64,000 nucleotides of DNA from contig CAYMGQ010000007.1 in the NCBI GenBank assembly GCA_964390055.1, positions 58,407 through 122,406 of the forward strand, given 5' to 3'. The notes below the pieces were generated by a model that worked only from the letters and a program-made list of their open reading frames with translations, was not told the DNA's origin and did not search any database. Shown in pieces: positions 1 to 9,389 of this stretch; the first letter of the stretch is position 1; every line of letters starts with the position of its first letter. The position numbers were made by a program, and so were the translations under genes. Source of the DNA: CAYMGQ01 sp964390055 (GTDB lineage: Bacteria > Bacillota > Clostridia > Peptostreptococcales > Natronincolaceae).

Positions 1-1269
1 GCAGGCATTGGGGGAGAAGAAAAGGCGGGTATTAAACCTGAAGTACGGGATGGGGCCCTTGGCCCTGGTTTGGCCCTAAAGGGAGCCTTTAAGGAAGAGG
101 CTGAGATTGTTGCCAGTGTAATATGCGGTGATTCGTATTTCAATGAAAATCTGGAGGATGCAAAATCTCAAATCCTTAAAATGATAAAAGAATATAAGCC
201 TGATTTGTTTATTGCAGGACCAGCTTTTAATGCAGGCAGATATGGGGTTGCATGTGGGACTATATCTAAGGCAGTTCAGGAGGAACTTGGCATACCTGTG
301 CTTACAGGAATGTATATAGAAAATCCAGGGGCTGAGATGTTTAGGAAAAGCATCTATATCGTGGAAACCGGAAATTCTGCAGCAAGTATGAGAAAGGCTG
401 TCCCTAATATTGCAAAATTAGGTATTAAACTATTAAAGAATGAGGAGATTGGTTTACCCCAGGAAGAAAAATATATGTCCAGGGGCATAAGAAAAAATTA
501 CTTTGCCCAGGAAAGAGGTTCTAAAAGGGCTGTGGATATGCTATTAAAGAAACTAAGAGATGAAGATTTCGTGACTGAATATCCTATGCCAGACTTTGAC
601 AGAGTTGAACCTAATCCAGCGATTAAGGACATATCAGAGGTAAAGATAGCTCTTGTGACTTCGGGTGGTATTGTGCCTAGAGGTAATCCAGATAAAATTG
701 AATCTTCCAGTGCCTCTAAATATGGAAAATATGATATTTCCGGTGTGGGGGAATTAATGGATAATGCCTATGAAACAGCCCATGGCGGGTATGATCCTAT
801 ATATGCCAATGAGAACCCTAATAGGGTCTTACCCCTTGATGTTTTAAGGGATCTTGAAAAAGAAGGCATTATAGGACAAGTCCATAGATATTTTTATTCT
901 ACTGTGGGCAATGGGACATCTGTGGCTAATTCCCAAGACTTTGCTAGGGAAATTGTCAAGGAATTAAAGGCTGATGGTGTAGATGCAGTAATATTAACCT
1001 CTACATGAGGAACCTGTACACGTTGTGGAGCAACAATGGTAAAAGAAATTGAAAGGGCAGGTATACCGGTTGTGCATATTTGTACCGTGGTACCTATTTC
1101 ATTAACAGTTGGGGCAAATAGAATAGTTCCGGCTGTAGCTATTCCCCATCCCCTAGGAAATCCAGCCTTGGATGAGCAGGATGAAAAGACCTTAAGAAGA
1201 AAGATAGTAGAACATTCTTTAGAGGCTCTTAAAACAGAGGTGGATGGACAAAAGGTTTTCGAAAATTAA
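1..1269 (+). CDS. grdB: Glycine reductase component B, selenoprotein subunit GrdB (5' partial)
   Basis: Substrate-specific selenoprotein subunit of glycine reductase, which reductively deaminates glycine in Stickland fermentation. The frame is open from base 1 and lacks only about 14 N-terminal residues; the IGGEEKAG motif near the left edge is typical of the GrdB/F/H family. A TGA at 1006-1008 interrupts it, but the same frame continues with GTCTRCGATM, giving the redox motif U-x-x-C-x-x-C. Adding the missing residues puts the Sec near position 350, where GrdB carries it. grdC and grdD follow directly, which favours the glycine enzyme over the sarcosine (GrdF) or betaine (GrdH) paralogues, though sequence alone does not exclude those. 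Automated callers would split it into two genes at 70-1008 and 1036-1269. Confidence 0.93.
1006..1040 (+). promoter_or_regulatory. Selenocysteine UGA with candidate bacterial SECIS hairpin
   Basis: TGA 1006-1008 is followed by a small hairpin: GTTG (1022-1025), loop TGGAG, CAAC (1031-1034), with a possible outer ACC/GGT pairing (1012-1014 with 1038-1040). A short stem with a G-containing loop about 13 nt after the UGA is the usual layout of a bacterial SECIS read by SelB. The recoding itself is well supported by the conserved residues on both sides; the exact fold is my inference. Confidence 0.75.
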
Positions 1270-1272
1270 AAG

Positions 1273-1308
1273 ATTTGCCAGCTGGAGGATTGCAGCTGGC
1301 AAATTTTA
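1273..1308 (+). terminator. Hairpin between grdB and grdC
   Basis: Perfect 11-bp inverted repeat (1273-1283 with 1294-1304, core TTGCCAGCT/AGCTGGCAA) with a 10-nt loop and a short T run. It looks like an intrinsic terminator or a stabilising intercistronic hairpin, and could lower grdCD expression relative to grdB. Confidence 0.6.
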
Positions 1309-1348
1309 AATAAGATCAATTTAAAAATAATAATGGAGGTGGAATACA

Positions 1349-2890
1349 ATGTCTTATGCAGTAGTAAAAGGGACATCTTATGTGTTGATACACACCCCCG
1401 ATATGATAATGCATAATGGGACAACCCAAATAACTGAAAGATTGGCTAATCCAAATAGTGAGTATTTGAAAGATTTGCCAAAACACTTACGAAAATATGA
1501 GGAGGTTGTAAATTACCCTCCCAATCAGGTATATATAGGCGGGTTAAAACCTGAAGATTTAAAAAAATATGAGATGCCTTGGTATAAGAAAAAGGTGGAA
1601 GGGGCCCAACGCTTTGGACCATTCGGGGAGATTATGCCCCAAGACGAATTCTTGGCTTTAATGAAAATTGTAGATGCCTTTGATTTGGTAAAATTAGAGG
1701 AAGCCTTTACTAAAAAAATGAAGGAGCGCCTAGGCAAACACCCACTAATAAATGAAGCCCTATTAGACAAGTTAAAGGAAGGCACAGATATCCAGACTAT
1801 CCAAAGAGCTATCAAGGAACAAGAGGCAGAGCCTTTGTATTATGAGGATCAAATAGTGGGTTGTGTTAAAAGGGCCCATGAAATAGACCCTAATTTAAAT
1901 GCCCATATTATGCTGGAAAATATTGTGGTAAAGGCATCGGGAGTATTATCATTTTTGCATTTAATAGAGAAAAATGATATTGATGTATCAGAAATAGACT
2001 ATGTAATTGAATGTTCTGAAGAGGCCTGCGGAGATATGAATCAGAGGGGTGGGGGGAACTTTGCAAAGGCTATAGCAGAAATGGCTGGTGCTATAAATGC
2101 AACTGGGTCTGATACAAGGGCATTTTGTGCGGCTCCTGCACACGCAATAATAGAGGCAGCAGCCCTAGTGAAGGCAGGAGTATACGAGAACGTTGTAGTA
2201 GTTGCAGGAGGGGCTACTTCTAAATTAGGCATGAATGGAAAGGATCATGTAAGAAAGGACATGCCTATTTTAGAGGATGTGATAGGTGGATTTGCCATAT
2301 TAGTAAGTGGGAATGACGGTGTCAATCCTGTCCTAAGAACAGATTTATTGGGCAGGCATGTGGTTGGTACTGGTTCATCACCCCAGGCAGTGATAACCTC
2401 CTTAATTACGGCACCCTTAGATAAGGGCGGATTAAAGATAACTGATATAGATAAATACTCTGTGGAAATGCAAAATCCTGATATTACAAAGCCGGCCGGG
2501 GCAGGGGATGTACCGGAGGCAAACTATAAAATGATTGCAGCCTTAGGTGTTAGGCGGGGGGAAATGGAAAGACAGGATGTAGCCACCTTTGGACAAAGGC
2601 ATGGAATGCCCGGATGGGCACCCACCCAAGGACACATTCCTAGTGGAGTACCCTATGTAGGCCATGGGAGAGAAGCTTTATTGCAAGGAGAGATAAATAA
2701 AGCTATGATTGTTGGCAAAGGGAGCCTGTTTCTGGCTAGAATGACTAACCAATTTGATGGTGTATCAATTATTATGGAGAAAAACCATGGACAAAGCGAT
2801 AAAGAGGGAATGGACATTACTAGGGATGATATAAAAACAATGATTGCCCAAGCTATGAGAAACTTTGCTTCCCATTTACTGGAGGAATAA
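1349..2890 (+). CDS. grdC: Glycine reductase component C, beta subunit GrdC
   Basis: With GrdD forms component C, which takes the carboxymethyl-selenoether made by components A and B and releases acetyl phosphate. The 513-residue length fits the family. The middle of the protein (about residues 215-300) resembles the thiolase/FabH fold, with a Cys at residue 260 in the segment DTRAFCAAPAHA that lies where the FabH nucleophile sits, followed by the glycine-rich stretch VVVVAGGATSKLG. The ATG is preceded by GGAGGT at an ideal distance. It sits 79 nt after grdB and 13 nt before grdD, as in known grd operons. Confidence 0.93.
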   Translation: MSYAVVKGTSYVLIHTPDMIMHNGTTQITERLANPNSEYLKDLPKHLRKYEEVVNYPPNQVYIGGLKPEDLKKYEMPWYKKKVEGAQRFGPFGEIMPQDEFLALMKIVDAFDLVKLEEAFTKKMKERLGKHPLINEALLDKLKEGTDIQTIQRAIKEQEAEPLYYEDQIVGCVKRAHEIDPNLNAHIMLENIVVKASGVLSFLHLIEKNDIDVSEIDYVIECSEEACGDMNQRGGGNFAKAIAEMAGAINATGSDTRAFCAAPAHAIIEAAALVKAGVYENVVVVAGGATSKLGMNGKDHVRKDMPILEDVIGGFAILVSGNDGVNPVLRTDLLGRHVVGTGSSPQAVITSLITAPLDKGGLKITDIDKYSVEMQNPDITKPAGAGDVPEANYKMIAALGVRRGEMERQDVATFGQRHGMPGWAPTQGHIPSGVPYVGHGREALLQGEINKAMIVGKGSLFLARMTNQFDGVSIIMEKNHGQSDKEGMDITRDDIKTMIAQAMRNFASHLLEE

Positions 2891-2903
2891 GGAGTTGATA
2901 TAA

Positions 2904-4091
2904 ATGTCGGGTGATAAGGCTATTAGGGAAGTAGTAGGGAGTGTATTTAACGATATAGCGGATGCTATAGAAACCGGCAAATTTGCTAGTAGGATTAAAA
3001 TAGGCTTGACAACTATGGGGAGCGAACATGGGCTTGAGGAGTTAGTAAAAGCTGCTGAAAAGGTAAACAGTTCCAGTGGGACCTACGAAATAGTACTTAT
3101 AGGGCCAAAGGTAGAGACTAACTTAAAAACCTATGTGGTTAATTCTGAGGACGAGATGCATAAAAAAATGGAAGAGCTTCTGGATAACAAAAGCATCTGG
3201 GCCTGTGTTACTATGCATTATAACTTTCCCATAGGAGTAGCTACAGTGGGTAGGGTTGTGACTCCAGCTAGGGGGAAGCCTATGTTTATAGCAACTACAA
3301 CAGGAACATCAGCTATTGATAGGATAGGTGCAATGATAATGAATGCCCTGTATGGCATTATAACAGCCAAAGCTAGCGGGATATTAGACCCAACTGTTGG
3401 AATCCTTAATGTAGACGGGGCAAGGCAGGTGGAGAAGGCTTTAAGGCAATTAAAGGCTAATGGTTATGACCTATCTTTTGCCGAATCTGTTAGGGATGAC
3501 GGAGGTCCTATAATGAGGGGCAATGATTTGCTAATGGGAACTCCCGATGTAATGGTTCAAGATACATTAACCGGTAATGTTCTGACCAAAGTCCTTTCAG
3601 CATATAGCACAGGTGGAGATTATGAATCCCTAGGTTATGGTTATGGACCTGGAATAGGTGTGGAACAGGAAAGAATTATCCTAATCCTATCCAGAGCCTC
3701 TGGGTTGCCGGTAGTGGTTAATGCCCTAGAATATGGGGCAGAACTTGTACAAGGAAAGCTTTTGCAGATTAAAAAGGAGGAACTGCAAAAGGCTAATAGG
3801 GCAGGCTTGGCAAAGATACTGGAATCATATAGAGTTGCCAGCAGTGGATCCAGTGAAGAAGACAAAGAAATAAAAATGCCTCCAAAAGAGATTGTAACGG
3901 CTACCATATCCGGTATCGATATTTTAGATCTAGACGAGGGTGTAAAGACCCTATGGACAGCAGATATATATGCAGAAACTGGTATGGGTTGTACGGGGCC
4001 GGTGATTATGGTAAGCGAAAATAAAATGGAAAAGGCGGTAGAGATTTTAAAGGAAGCAGATTTTATTAGCGGCGATTCTGCAAATTGTTAA
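2904..4091 (+). CDS. grdD: Glycine reductase component C, alpha subunit GrdD
   Basis: Partner of GrdC in releasing acetyl phosphate from the enzyme-bound two-carbon unit; the family is related to PlsX. 395 residues, normal length. The conserved C-terminal motif GMGCTGPVIMV places a Cys at residue 363, matching the family's acyl-transfer cysteine. The gene begins 13 nt after grdC, preceded by AAGGAG, and is followed by a strong terminator, so it is the last gene of the grd operon here. No acetate kinase, grdA, grdE or thioredoxin gene is seen; in relatives grdE and grdA lie upstream, which would be beyond the window. Confidence 0.93.
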   Translation: MSGDKAIREVVGSVFNDIADAIETGKFASRIKIGLTTMGSEHGLEELVKAAEKVNSSSGTYEIVLIGPKVETNLKTYVVNSEDEMHKKMEELLDNKSIWACVTMHYNFPIGVATVGRVVTPARGKPMFIATTTGTSAIDRIGAMIMNALYGIITAKASGILDPTVGILNVDGARQVEKALRQLKANGYDLSFAESVRDDGGPIMRGNDLLMGTPDVMVQDTLTGNVLTKVLSAYSTGGDYESLGYGYGPGIGVEQERIILILSRASGLPVVVNALEYGAELVQGKLLQIKKEELQKANRAGLAKILESYRVASSGSSEEDKEIKMPPKEIVTATISGIDILDLDEGVKTLWTADIYAETGMGCTGPVIMVSENKMEKAVEILKEADFISGDSANC

Positions 4092-4095
4092 ATAT

Positions 4096-4140
4096 AAAGG
4101 AAAGATTCTATGAGGATAGGATCTTTCCTTTCTAACTTTT
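4096..4140 (+). terminator. Terminator of the grd operon
   Basis: AAAGGAAAGAT (4096-4106) pairs perfectly with ATCTTTCCTTT (4121-4131); the inner CTA/TAG extends it to about 15 bp with one U-G pair. It is followed by a T-rich stretch. Confidence 0.85.
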
Positions 4141-4406
4141 ATAAAAGGATATAAAATATATATTAAAGACAAGCTAGGGGTTAGGCAATTACCCAGATTA
4201 ATTAGAGCTTCAAATTGCAACATAAGGCAAAGATAATTTATGAATAATGAATAAATTGTCTAATATTAAAATAAGTTGTGAATATTTAGAATGTATAAAC
4301 TTTATATTTTGGAAGGAAATTACTAGTTTATCTAGAATATTACTTATGGACCTATAATAACATAGGGGGATAAGAGTTATATTTTTAAAAAAGGAGGAAT
4401 TAAGAA
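4141..4406 (+). other. Gene-free leader before the BMP lipoprotein gene
   Basis: About 265 AT-rich bases with no ORF of note. A weak promoter-like pair (TTGCAA, 18 nt, TATGAA, near 4216-4245) and a short hairpin CCTAT/ATAGG near 4351-4366 are visible. I looked for a purine riboswitch, common before such transporters, and did not find its conserved core. Confidence 0.4.
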
Positions 4407-5474
4407 ATGGTTAAAAGAATTTTAGCATTGTTATTAGTGGGATTGCTTGCGGCAACGGCACTAGTAGGATGTGGTGGGGGGACTGACCAGGATGTAGATC
4501 CCCAGGAGGACCTAGGGGAAGTAGAAGAACAGAATGCTAGTGATGATATTGTACTTAAGATGGGCATGGTTACAGATGTGGGGGGAATAAATGACCAATC
4601 ATTTAATGAATCTGCATGGAATGGGCACAAAAAGGCGGAAGCAGAATTAGGATTTGAAGTTAGCTATGCTGAATCAAGACAGGATTCCGATTATGAGCCA
4701 AATCTGGAGTCATTACTAGATGCTGAAAATGATTTGATTTGGGGAATAGGCTTTATGATGGAAAATGCTATAGCTGAAGCAGCTGATTTTAATCCAGATC
4801 AAAACTATGGGATTATTGACTTTTCCTATGGAGAAGAAACCCTTGACAATATAGTGGGAGTTTTGTTTAAAGATAATGAATCATCCTTCCTAGTGGGATA
4901 TATAGCTGGAAAGATGACGGAGACTAACAAGGTAGGTTTTGTTGGAGGTATGACCTCTGATGTTATTGATGCCTTCCAATATGGTTATATGGCCGGAGTA
5001 AAATATGCTAATCCTGATGTAGAGGTTTTAGTCCAATACGCGGATAGCTTTAATGACGCGGCTATAGGTAAATCAATAGCCATCCAAATGTACCAACAAG
5101 GGGCAGACATTGTATTCCATGCCGCCGGTGGTACAGGCAATGGTGTAATTGAGGCTGCGGTGGAACAGGATAAGTTTGCTATTGGTGTGGACATGGACCA
5201 AAATCACCTAGCTCCTGATCATGTAATAACATCTGCCATGAAATATGTAGATAATGCAATTTTTGATGTAGCAAAACAACTGCAAGAAGGTAATTTCCCT
5301 GGTGGTGAAACAGTAATATATGGTTTGAAAGATGGTGGTGTTGGTATAGCACCTACTTCCGATCAGCATGTACCTGCTGAACTATTAGAAGAAGTAGAAG
5401 AAGTAGAGGAAAAAATTGTTGAGGGTGAAATTTTTGTCCCTGCAAATGAGGAAGAATTTAACGAAAATTACTAA
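4407..5474 (+). CDS. BMP-family nucleoside ABC transporter substrate-binding lipoprotein
   Basis: Extracellular binding protein, probably for purine nucleosides, tethered by lipid. A lipoprotein signal peptide ends in ALVGC (lipid-bearing Cys 22), followed by an acidic linker. The mature part has the BMP/Med family hallmarks: MVTDVGGINDQSFNESAW near residue 53 and the IGVDMDQNHLAP ligand loop near residue 258. 355 residues is usual. GGAGG lies 9 nt before the ATG. The next three genes supply one double ATPase and two permeases, the arrangement of B. subtilis NupNOPQ. A terminator after the gene suggests it is made in excess of the membrane parts. Confidence 0.92.
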   Translation: MVKRILALLLVGLLAATALVGCGGGTDQDVDPQEDLGEVEEQNASDDIVLKMGMVTDVGGINDQSFNESAWNGHKKAEAELGFEVSYAESRQDSDYEPNLESLLDAENDLIWGIGFMMENAIAEAADFNPDQNYGIIDFSYGEETLDNIVGVLFKDNESSFLVGYIAGKMTETNKVGFVGGMTSDVIDAFQYGYMAGVKYANPDVEVLVQYADSFNDAAIGKSIAIQMYQQGADIVFHAAGGTGNGVIEAAVEQDKFAIGVDMDQNHLAPDHVITSAMKYVDNAIFDVAKQLQEGNFPGGETVIYGLKDGGVGIAPTSDQHVPAELLEEVEEVEEKIVEGEIFVPANEEEFNENY

Positions 5475-5508
5475 ACAACAATTTAAAAACTTGAAAATTC
5501 ATTTTAAC

Positions 5509-5540
5509 AAAGGCCCAGGTCTCAACCTGGGCCTTTATCT
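5509..5540 (+). terminator. Terminator/attenuator after the BMP gene
   Basis: Perfect 12-bp stem AAAGGCCCAGGT (5509-5520) / ACCTGGGCCTTT (5525-5536) with a CTCA loop, then T-rich sequence. Confidence 0.9.
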
Positions 5541-5566
5541 TTAAATAAGAAACTTTAGTTTTTCAA

Positions 5567-5596
5567 TTGCTATTTATACCCATAAAGTTATAAAAT
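5567..5596 (+). promoter_or_regulatory. Putative promoter for the nucleoside ABC ATPase and permeases
   Basis: TTGCTA (5567-5572), 16-nt spacer, TATAAAAT (from 5589). It lies after the terminator and about 60 nt before the ATPase gene, so the membrane components can be transcribed independently of the lipoprotein. Confidence 0.5.
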
Positions 5597-5654
5597 AGTT
5601 TATAGTAGAATAAATTAAGGCAACTTATAAAGATATAGTACTGGAGGGAAGCCC

Positions 5655-7190
5655 ATGAAAAATATTGATTTTAATTGTAAGGTAGTAGAAATGAAAAATA
5701 TAACTAAACTCTTTGGAAGCTTTGTTGCCAACGATAATATTAACCTTACGGTACATAAGGGTGAAATACATGCTCTATTAGGGGAGAATGGGGCTGGTAA
5801 ATCAACCTTGATGAATATCCTATATGGTCTATATAGCCCCACATCAGGTGATGTTTATATACAGGGAGAACAACTGGATAACATAGACCCCAATACTGCC
5901 ATAAAAAAGGGAATAGGTATGGTCCACCAGCATTTTATGCTTGTTGAACCCTTTACAGTAGCTGAAAATATTGTACTAGGTATGGAGCCTACTAATTTTA
6001 TGGGAAGAATTGACATGGACAGGGCTGTGGCAGATGTTATGAAAATTTCCGAACAATATGGACTCAAGGTAAACCCGGAGGATAGAATATATGATATTTC
6101 CGTGGGAATGCAACAAAGGGTGGAAATTTTAAAAGCCTTATATAGGGGGGCAGAAATTTTGATTTTAGATGAGCCTACCGCAGTATTAACCCCTCAGGAA
6201 ATACGTGAATTGATAAGTATCATGAGAAATCTTACAAATCAGGGTAAAACCATTATTATTATTACCCACAAGTTGAGGGAAATTAAGGAGGCAGCCGATT
6301 ACTGTACAATTATTAGGCGGGGAAAACATATTGATACTGTAAAGGTTGAGGATGTTACGGAAGATGAATTAGCGGCAAAAATGGTGGGAAGGGAAGTAAG
6401 TTTTAAGGTTGATAAAGATGACAAGATGAGGGGAAAAAAGGTACTAGAAATAGAAAATTTAACCGTAAAAGACAATAGGAATGTAGTAGCTATAAATAAT
6501 CTATCCCTTAAGGTCTATGCTGGAGAAATTTTGGGGCTTGCAGGAATAGATGGCAATGGACAAACTGAATTAGTGGAGGCATTAACAGGACTAAGACCAG
6601 TAGAGTCTGGAAGGGTAGTTATAAATGGTTTAGATATAACCAACAAAAAACCAAGGGAAATTATACAAAATAAAGTTGCCTCCATACCAGAAGATAGGCA
6701 AAGAAGGGGCTTGGTTATGGATTATACGGTTGCGGAAAATATGATTTTAGAAAATTACAAGGATAGTCCCTTTTCTCATAGAGGATTATTAAATAAGGGG
6801 GCAATTAACAATCATGCTAGAGCCTTGATGGAAAGGTTTGATGTCAGACCAAGGGAGGAAAATATTAAGGCAAGATCCCTGTCTGGGGGAAATCAACAGA
6901 AGGTAATCATTGCCCGAGAGGTAAACAATGACCCAGATATACTAGTAGCCGCCCAACCCACGCGTGGTTTAGATGTTGGCGCTATAGAATTTGTGCATAA
7001 GTCCCTAGTGGAACAAAGGGACAGGGATAAGGCAGTATTACTAATTTCTTTGGAACTAGATGAAATTATGAATGTTTCAGATAGAATTGCAGTTATTTAT
7101 GAGGGGCAAATTGTGGGTATAGTAGACGCTAAGGATGCAGATGAAAGGGAATTGGGACTTATGATGGCGGGGGGAGGCAGAAGCCAATGA
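5655..7190 (+). CDS. Nucleoside ABC transporter ATP-binding protein (two ABC domains)
   Basis: Energises uptake of the BMP ligand on the cytoplasmic face. 511 residues hold two ABC cassettes, as in the sugar/nucleoside (CUT2-like) class. The first has Walker A GENGAGKST, signature ISVGMQQRVEI and Walker B LILDEPTAVL. The second has a degenerate Walker A (GIDGNGQTE), signature LSGGNQQKVII and AAQPTRGLD in place of DEPT; this asymmetry is normal for the family. GGAGG precedes the ATG by 7 nt. The stop codon overlaps the start of the permease gene (ATGA), which shows translational coupling. Confidence 0.93.
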   Translation: MKNIDFNCKVVEMKNITKLFGSFVANDNINLTVHKGEIHALLGENGAGKSTLMNILYGLYSPTSGDVYIQGEQLDNIDPNTAIKKGIGMVHQHFMLVEPFTVAENIVLGMEPTNFMGRIDMDRAVADVMKISEQYGLKVNPEDRIYDISVGMQQRVEILKALYRGAEILILDEPTAVLTPQEIRELISIMRNLTNQGKTIIIITHKLREIKEAADYCTIIRRGKHIDTVKVEDVTEDELAAKMVGREVSFKVDKDDKMRGKKVLEIENLTVKDNRNVVAINNLSLKVYAGEILGLAGIDGNGQTELVEALTGLRPVESGRVVINGLDITNKKPREIIQNKVASIPEDRQRRGLVMDYTVAENMILENYKDSPFSHRGLLNKGAINNHARALMERFDVRPREENIKARSLSGGNQQKVIIAREVNNDPDILVAAQPTRGLDVGAIEFVHKSLVEQRDRDKAVLLISLELDEIMNVSDRIAVIYEGQIVGIVDAKDADERELGLMMAGGGRSQ

Positions 7191-8332
7191 AGAATAAAGG
7201 ATTCCTAGATGGGAGATTTGCCTATTTATTTAATGAAGGACTCTTGTTTACTATTGTTTCAATTGTTTTGGGATTCCTTGTTGGGGCCGGTGTATTGGGG
7301 GTTTCGGGATTTAATCCTTTAGAAGCCTATAAGATTATGATAAAAGGTGTTTTTAGTAGACCTGGATATATTGCCTGGACAGTTGTGAGGGCAACACCTA
7401 TTATTATAACTGGCTTATCTGTAGCCTTTGCATTTAAGACAGGACTTTTTAATATAGGGGCTGAGGGACAATTTATAATAGGTACAATAGTGGCCTCCCT
7501 AGTGGGTTATGCCATTAAATTGCCTGCTATAATTCATATACCCCTAGTATTCATAACAGCTGTTATGGCGGCTGGGCTTTGGGGAGGTATAGCAGGATAT
7601 TTAAAGGCTAAGTTTGGTGTTAATGAGGTAATATCAACAATTATGTTAAATTGGATAGCCCTATATCTGAATAATTATATAGTTAGGATGGAACAGTTTA
7701 AAAGGGCTACTAGTCAGAGAACTCATGAAATTATGGACACAGCCAGTATCATTATTCTTGAGAAATGGAAAAGGACACCCTCAGGGAGGAATTTTGTAGC
7801 TAATTATAAGTTTTGGGGAGATTTTTTAAGGGCGCCATTAAACTGGGGTTTTATAATAGCAATAATTTTGGCCCTTATTACATGGTATATTTTAAATAAG
7901 ACAACCCTAGGCTACGAATTAAAAGCCGTGGGACTTAATGAGGAAGCTGCAGAATATGGTGGTATTGATGTAGCAAGAAGTATGCTTATATCTATGGTAA
8001 TTGCGGGAGCTTTAGCAGGAGCTGCCGGAGCACTACATGTTATGGGGAATTCAAAAAGTATTGCTAGTTTGGCAGCCTCAGAGGGTTATGGTTTCGACGG
8101 AATGGCTGTGGCCCTCATTGGTAGAAACACATCCATAGGGGCAATATTGGCTGGCCTCCTATTTAGTGGGATACAATATGGAGGGGGAAAAATCCAACCG
8201 GCCCTGGGGGCCCCGTCTGAGGTAATTGATATTATGATAGGTACCATTGTATTCTTTATAGCTATGCCTCAACTAATTAAAATTATATTTTCAAGGCCTA
8301 GGAAAAGGGGGAATGGGCAAAATGCTAAATAG
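7187..8332 (+). CDS. Nucleoside ABC transporter permease 1
   Basis: Membrane-spanning subunit of the BMP-type importer (BPD_transp_2 family, NupP-like). 381 residues, strongly hydrophobic with about 9-10 membrane segments; contains NIGAEGQFIIGT near residue 90 and the conserved cytoplasmic loop GYELKAVGLNEEAAEYGGI near residue 243 that contacts the ATPase. It overlaps the ATPase gene by 4 nt and the next permease by 20 nt, so the three are one translational unit. Confidence 0.92.
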   Translation: MKNKGFLDGRFAYLFNEGLLFTIVSIVLGFLVGAGVLGVSGFNPLEAYKIMIKGVFSRPGYIAWTVVRATPIIITGLSVAFAFKTGLFNIGAEGQFIIGTIVASLVGYAIKLPAIIHIPLVFITAVMAAGLWGGIAGYLKAKFGVNEVISTIMLNWIALYLNNYIVRMEQFKRATSQRTHEIMDTASIIILEKWKRTPSGRNFVANYKFWGDFLRAPLNWGFIIAIILALITWYILNKTTLGYELKAVGLNEEAAEYGGIDVARSMLISMVIAGALAGAAGALHVMGNSKSIASLAASEGYGFDGMAVALIGRNTSIGAILAGLLFSGIQYGGGKIQPALGAPSEVIDIMIGTIVFFIAMPQLIKIIFSRPRKRGNGQNAK

Positions 8333-9260
8333 TTTGGGCTTTATTTTAGGAACGGCACTAATGTACTCAACACCTTTAATTTACACAGCCTTAGGAGGAG
8401 TCATATCCGAAAATTCTGGAGTAATAAATATTGGACTAGAAGGAATGATGACCATTGGCGCATTGATTGGGGCTACGGTTGGATTTTATTCTGGTAACCC
8501 CTGGCTAGCTTTTTTAGCTGCTGGTTTATCAGGCGCTGTGCTGGCATTGCTCCATGCTATAGCTTCCATATCATTTGGGGCTGACCAGGTGGTTTCAGGA
8601 ATAGCAATAAATTTTTTAGGGCCTGGATTAGCATTATTTTTGAGTAGGATCTTTTTTAAAGGAGCTACCATGACAGAATCTATTCCCCTAAACAGGAAAA
8701 TGCCTAGACCCTTTAATGGTTTATTTCCACGAAATAGTTTTTTTGATATGATTTTTAATCAATATGCCACAGTATATGTTGCTTTGATCTTAGTATTGCT
8801 TTTCTGGTATTTACTTTATAGAACAAAGCTAGGCCTAAGGATTAGGGCCGTAGGGGAACACCCTAAGGCAGCTGACACCTTGGGGGTTAATGTATATTAT
8901 ATAAGATATTTCTGCGTTATATTGTCTGGTATTCTAGCCGGTTTCGGAGGGGCATCAATGAGTTTGGCTATTGTTTCAAACTTTACCCCAACCTTAGTAT
9001 CCGGGCATGGCTTTATAGCCCTTGCTGCTATGATTTTTGGAAAATGGAAACCCCAGGGGGCTATGTGGGCCTGCTTATTATTTGGAGCCTCCAATGGCTT
9101 AGTGGTATATTTAGGCCGATCTGGTTCTACAATTACGATTTCCCAGCAAATCTTATCCATGATACCTTATCTAGTAACCTTGATTATATTGACCGGTTTT
9201 GTTGGTAGGGCCGTGGCACCAGCATCTAATGGGATTCCTTATCAAAAAGGAGAAAATTAA
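8313..9260 (+). CDS. Nucleoside ABC transporter permease 2
   Basis: Second membrane subunit (NupQ-like), 315 residues with about 8-9 hydrophobic segments. It carries the family motif INIGLEGMMTIGAL near residue 36 and the coupling loop GLRIRAVGEHPKAADTLGV near residue 173. The ATG lies inside the end of the first permease gene, with an AAAAGGGGG ribosome site just upstream. It is the last gene of the transporter; rpoN follows after 120 nt with its own promoter. Confidence 0.92.
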   Translation: MGKMLNSLGFILGTALMYSTPLIYTALGGVISENSGVINIGLEGMMTIGALIGATVGFYSGNPWLAFLAAGLSGAVLALLHAIASISFGADQVVSGIAINFLGPGLALFLSRIFFKGATMTESIPLNRKMPRPFNGLFPRNSFFDMIFNQYATVYVALILVLLFWYLLYRTKLGLRIRAVGEHPKAADTLGVNVYYIRYFCVILSGILAGFGGASMSLAIVSNFTPTLVSGHGFIALAAMIFGKWKPQGAMWACLLFGASNGLVVYLGRSGSTITISQQILSMIPYLVTLIILTGFVGRAVAPASNGIPYQKGEN

Positions 9261-9323
9261 TTATATAAATTCGTCAAATAATAAGCTGACATGCAAAAAC
9301 TATGCCAAAAAATTAACGATGCT

Positions 9324-9352
9324 TTCCATACTTACAATTTTTATGATATAAT
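9324..9352 (+). promoter_or_regulatory. Putative rpoN promoter
   Basis: TTCCAT (9324-9329), 17-nt spacer, TATAAT (9347-9352) with an extended -10 TGA at 9344-9346. It lies 38 nt before the rpoN start. Confidence 0.6.
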
Positions 9353-9389
9353 GTAGCAGAGGGTAGGTTTGATATAAGGGGTGGATAGC

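Noticed and set aside
70..1269. Two separate genes (70-1008 and 1036-1269) or a pseudogene broken at 1006
   Set aside because: Both pieces are in one frame, the residues around the stop are conserved in GrdB, and the UGA occupies the known selenocysteine position.
4141..4406. Purine riboswitch before the BMP gene
   Set aside because: The conserved TATGG and GTCTCTACC-type core is absent.
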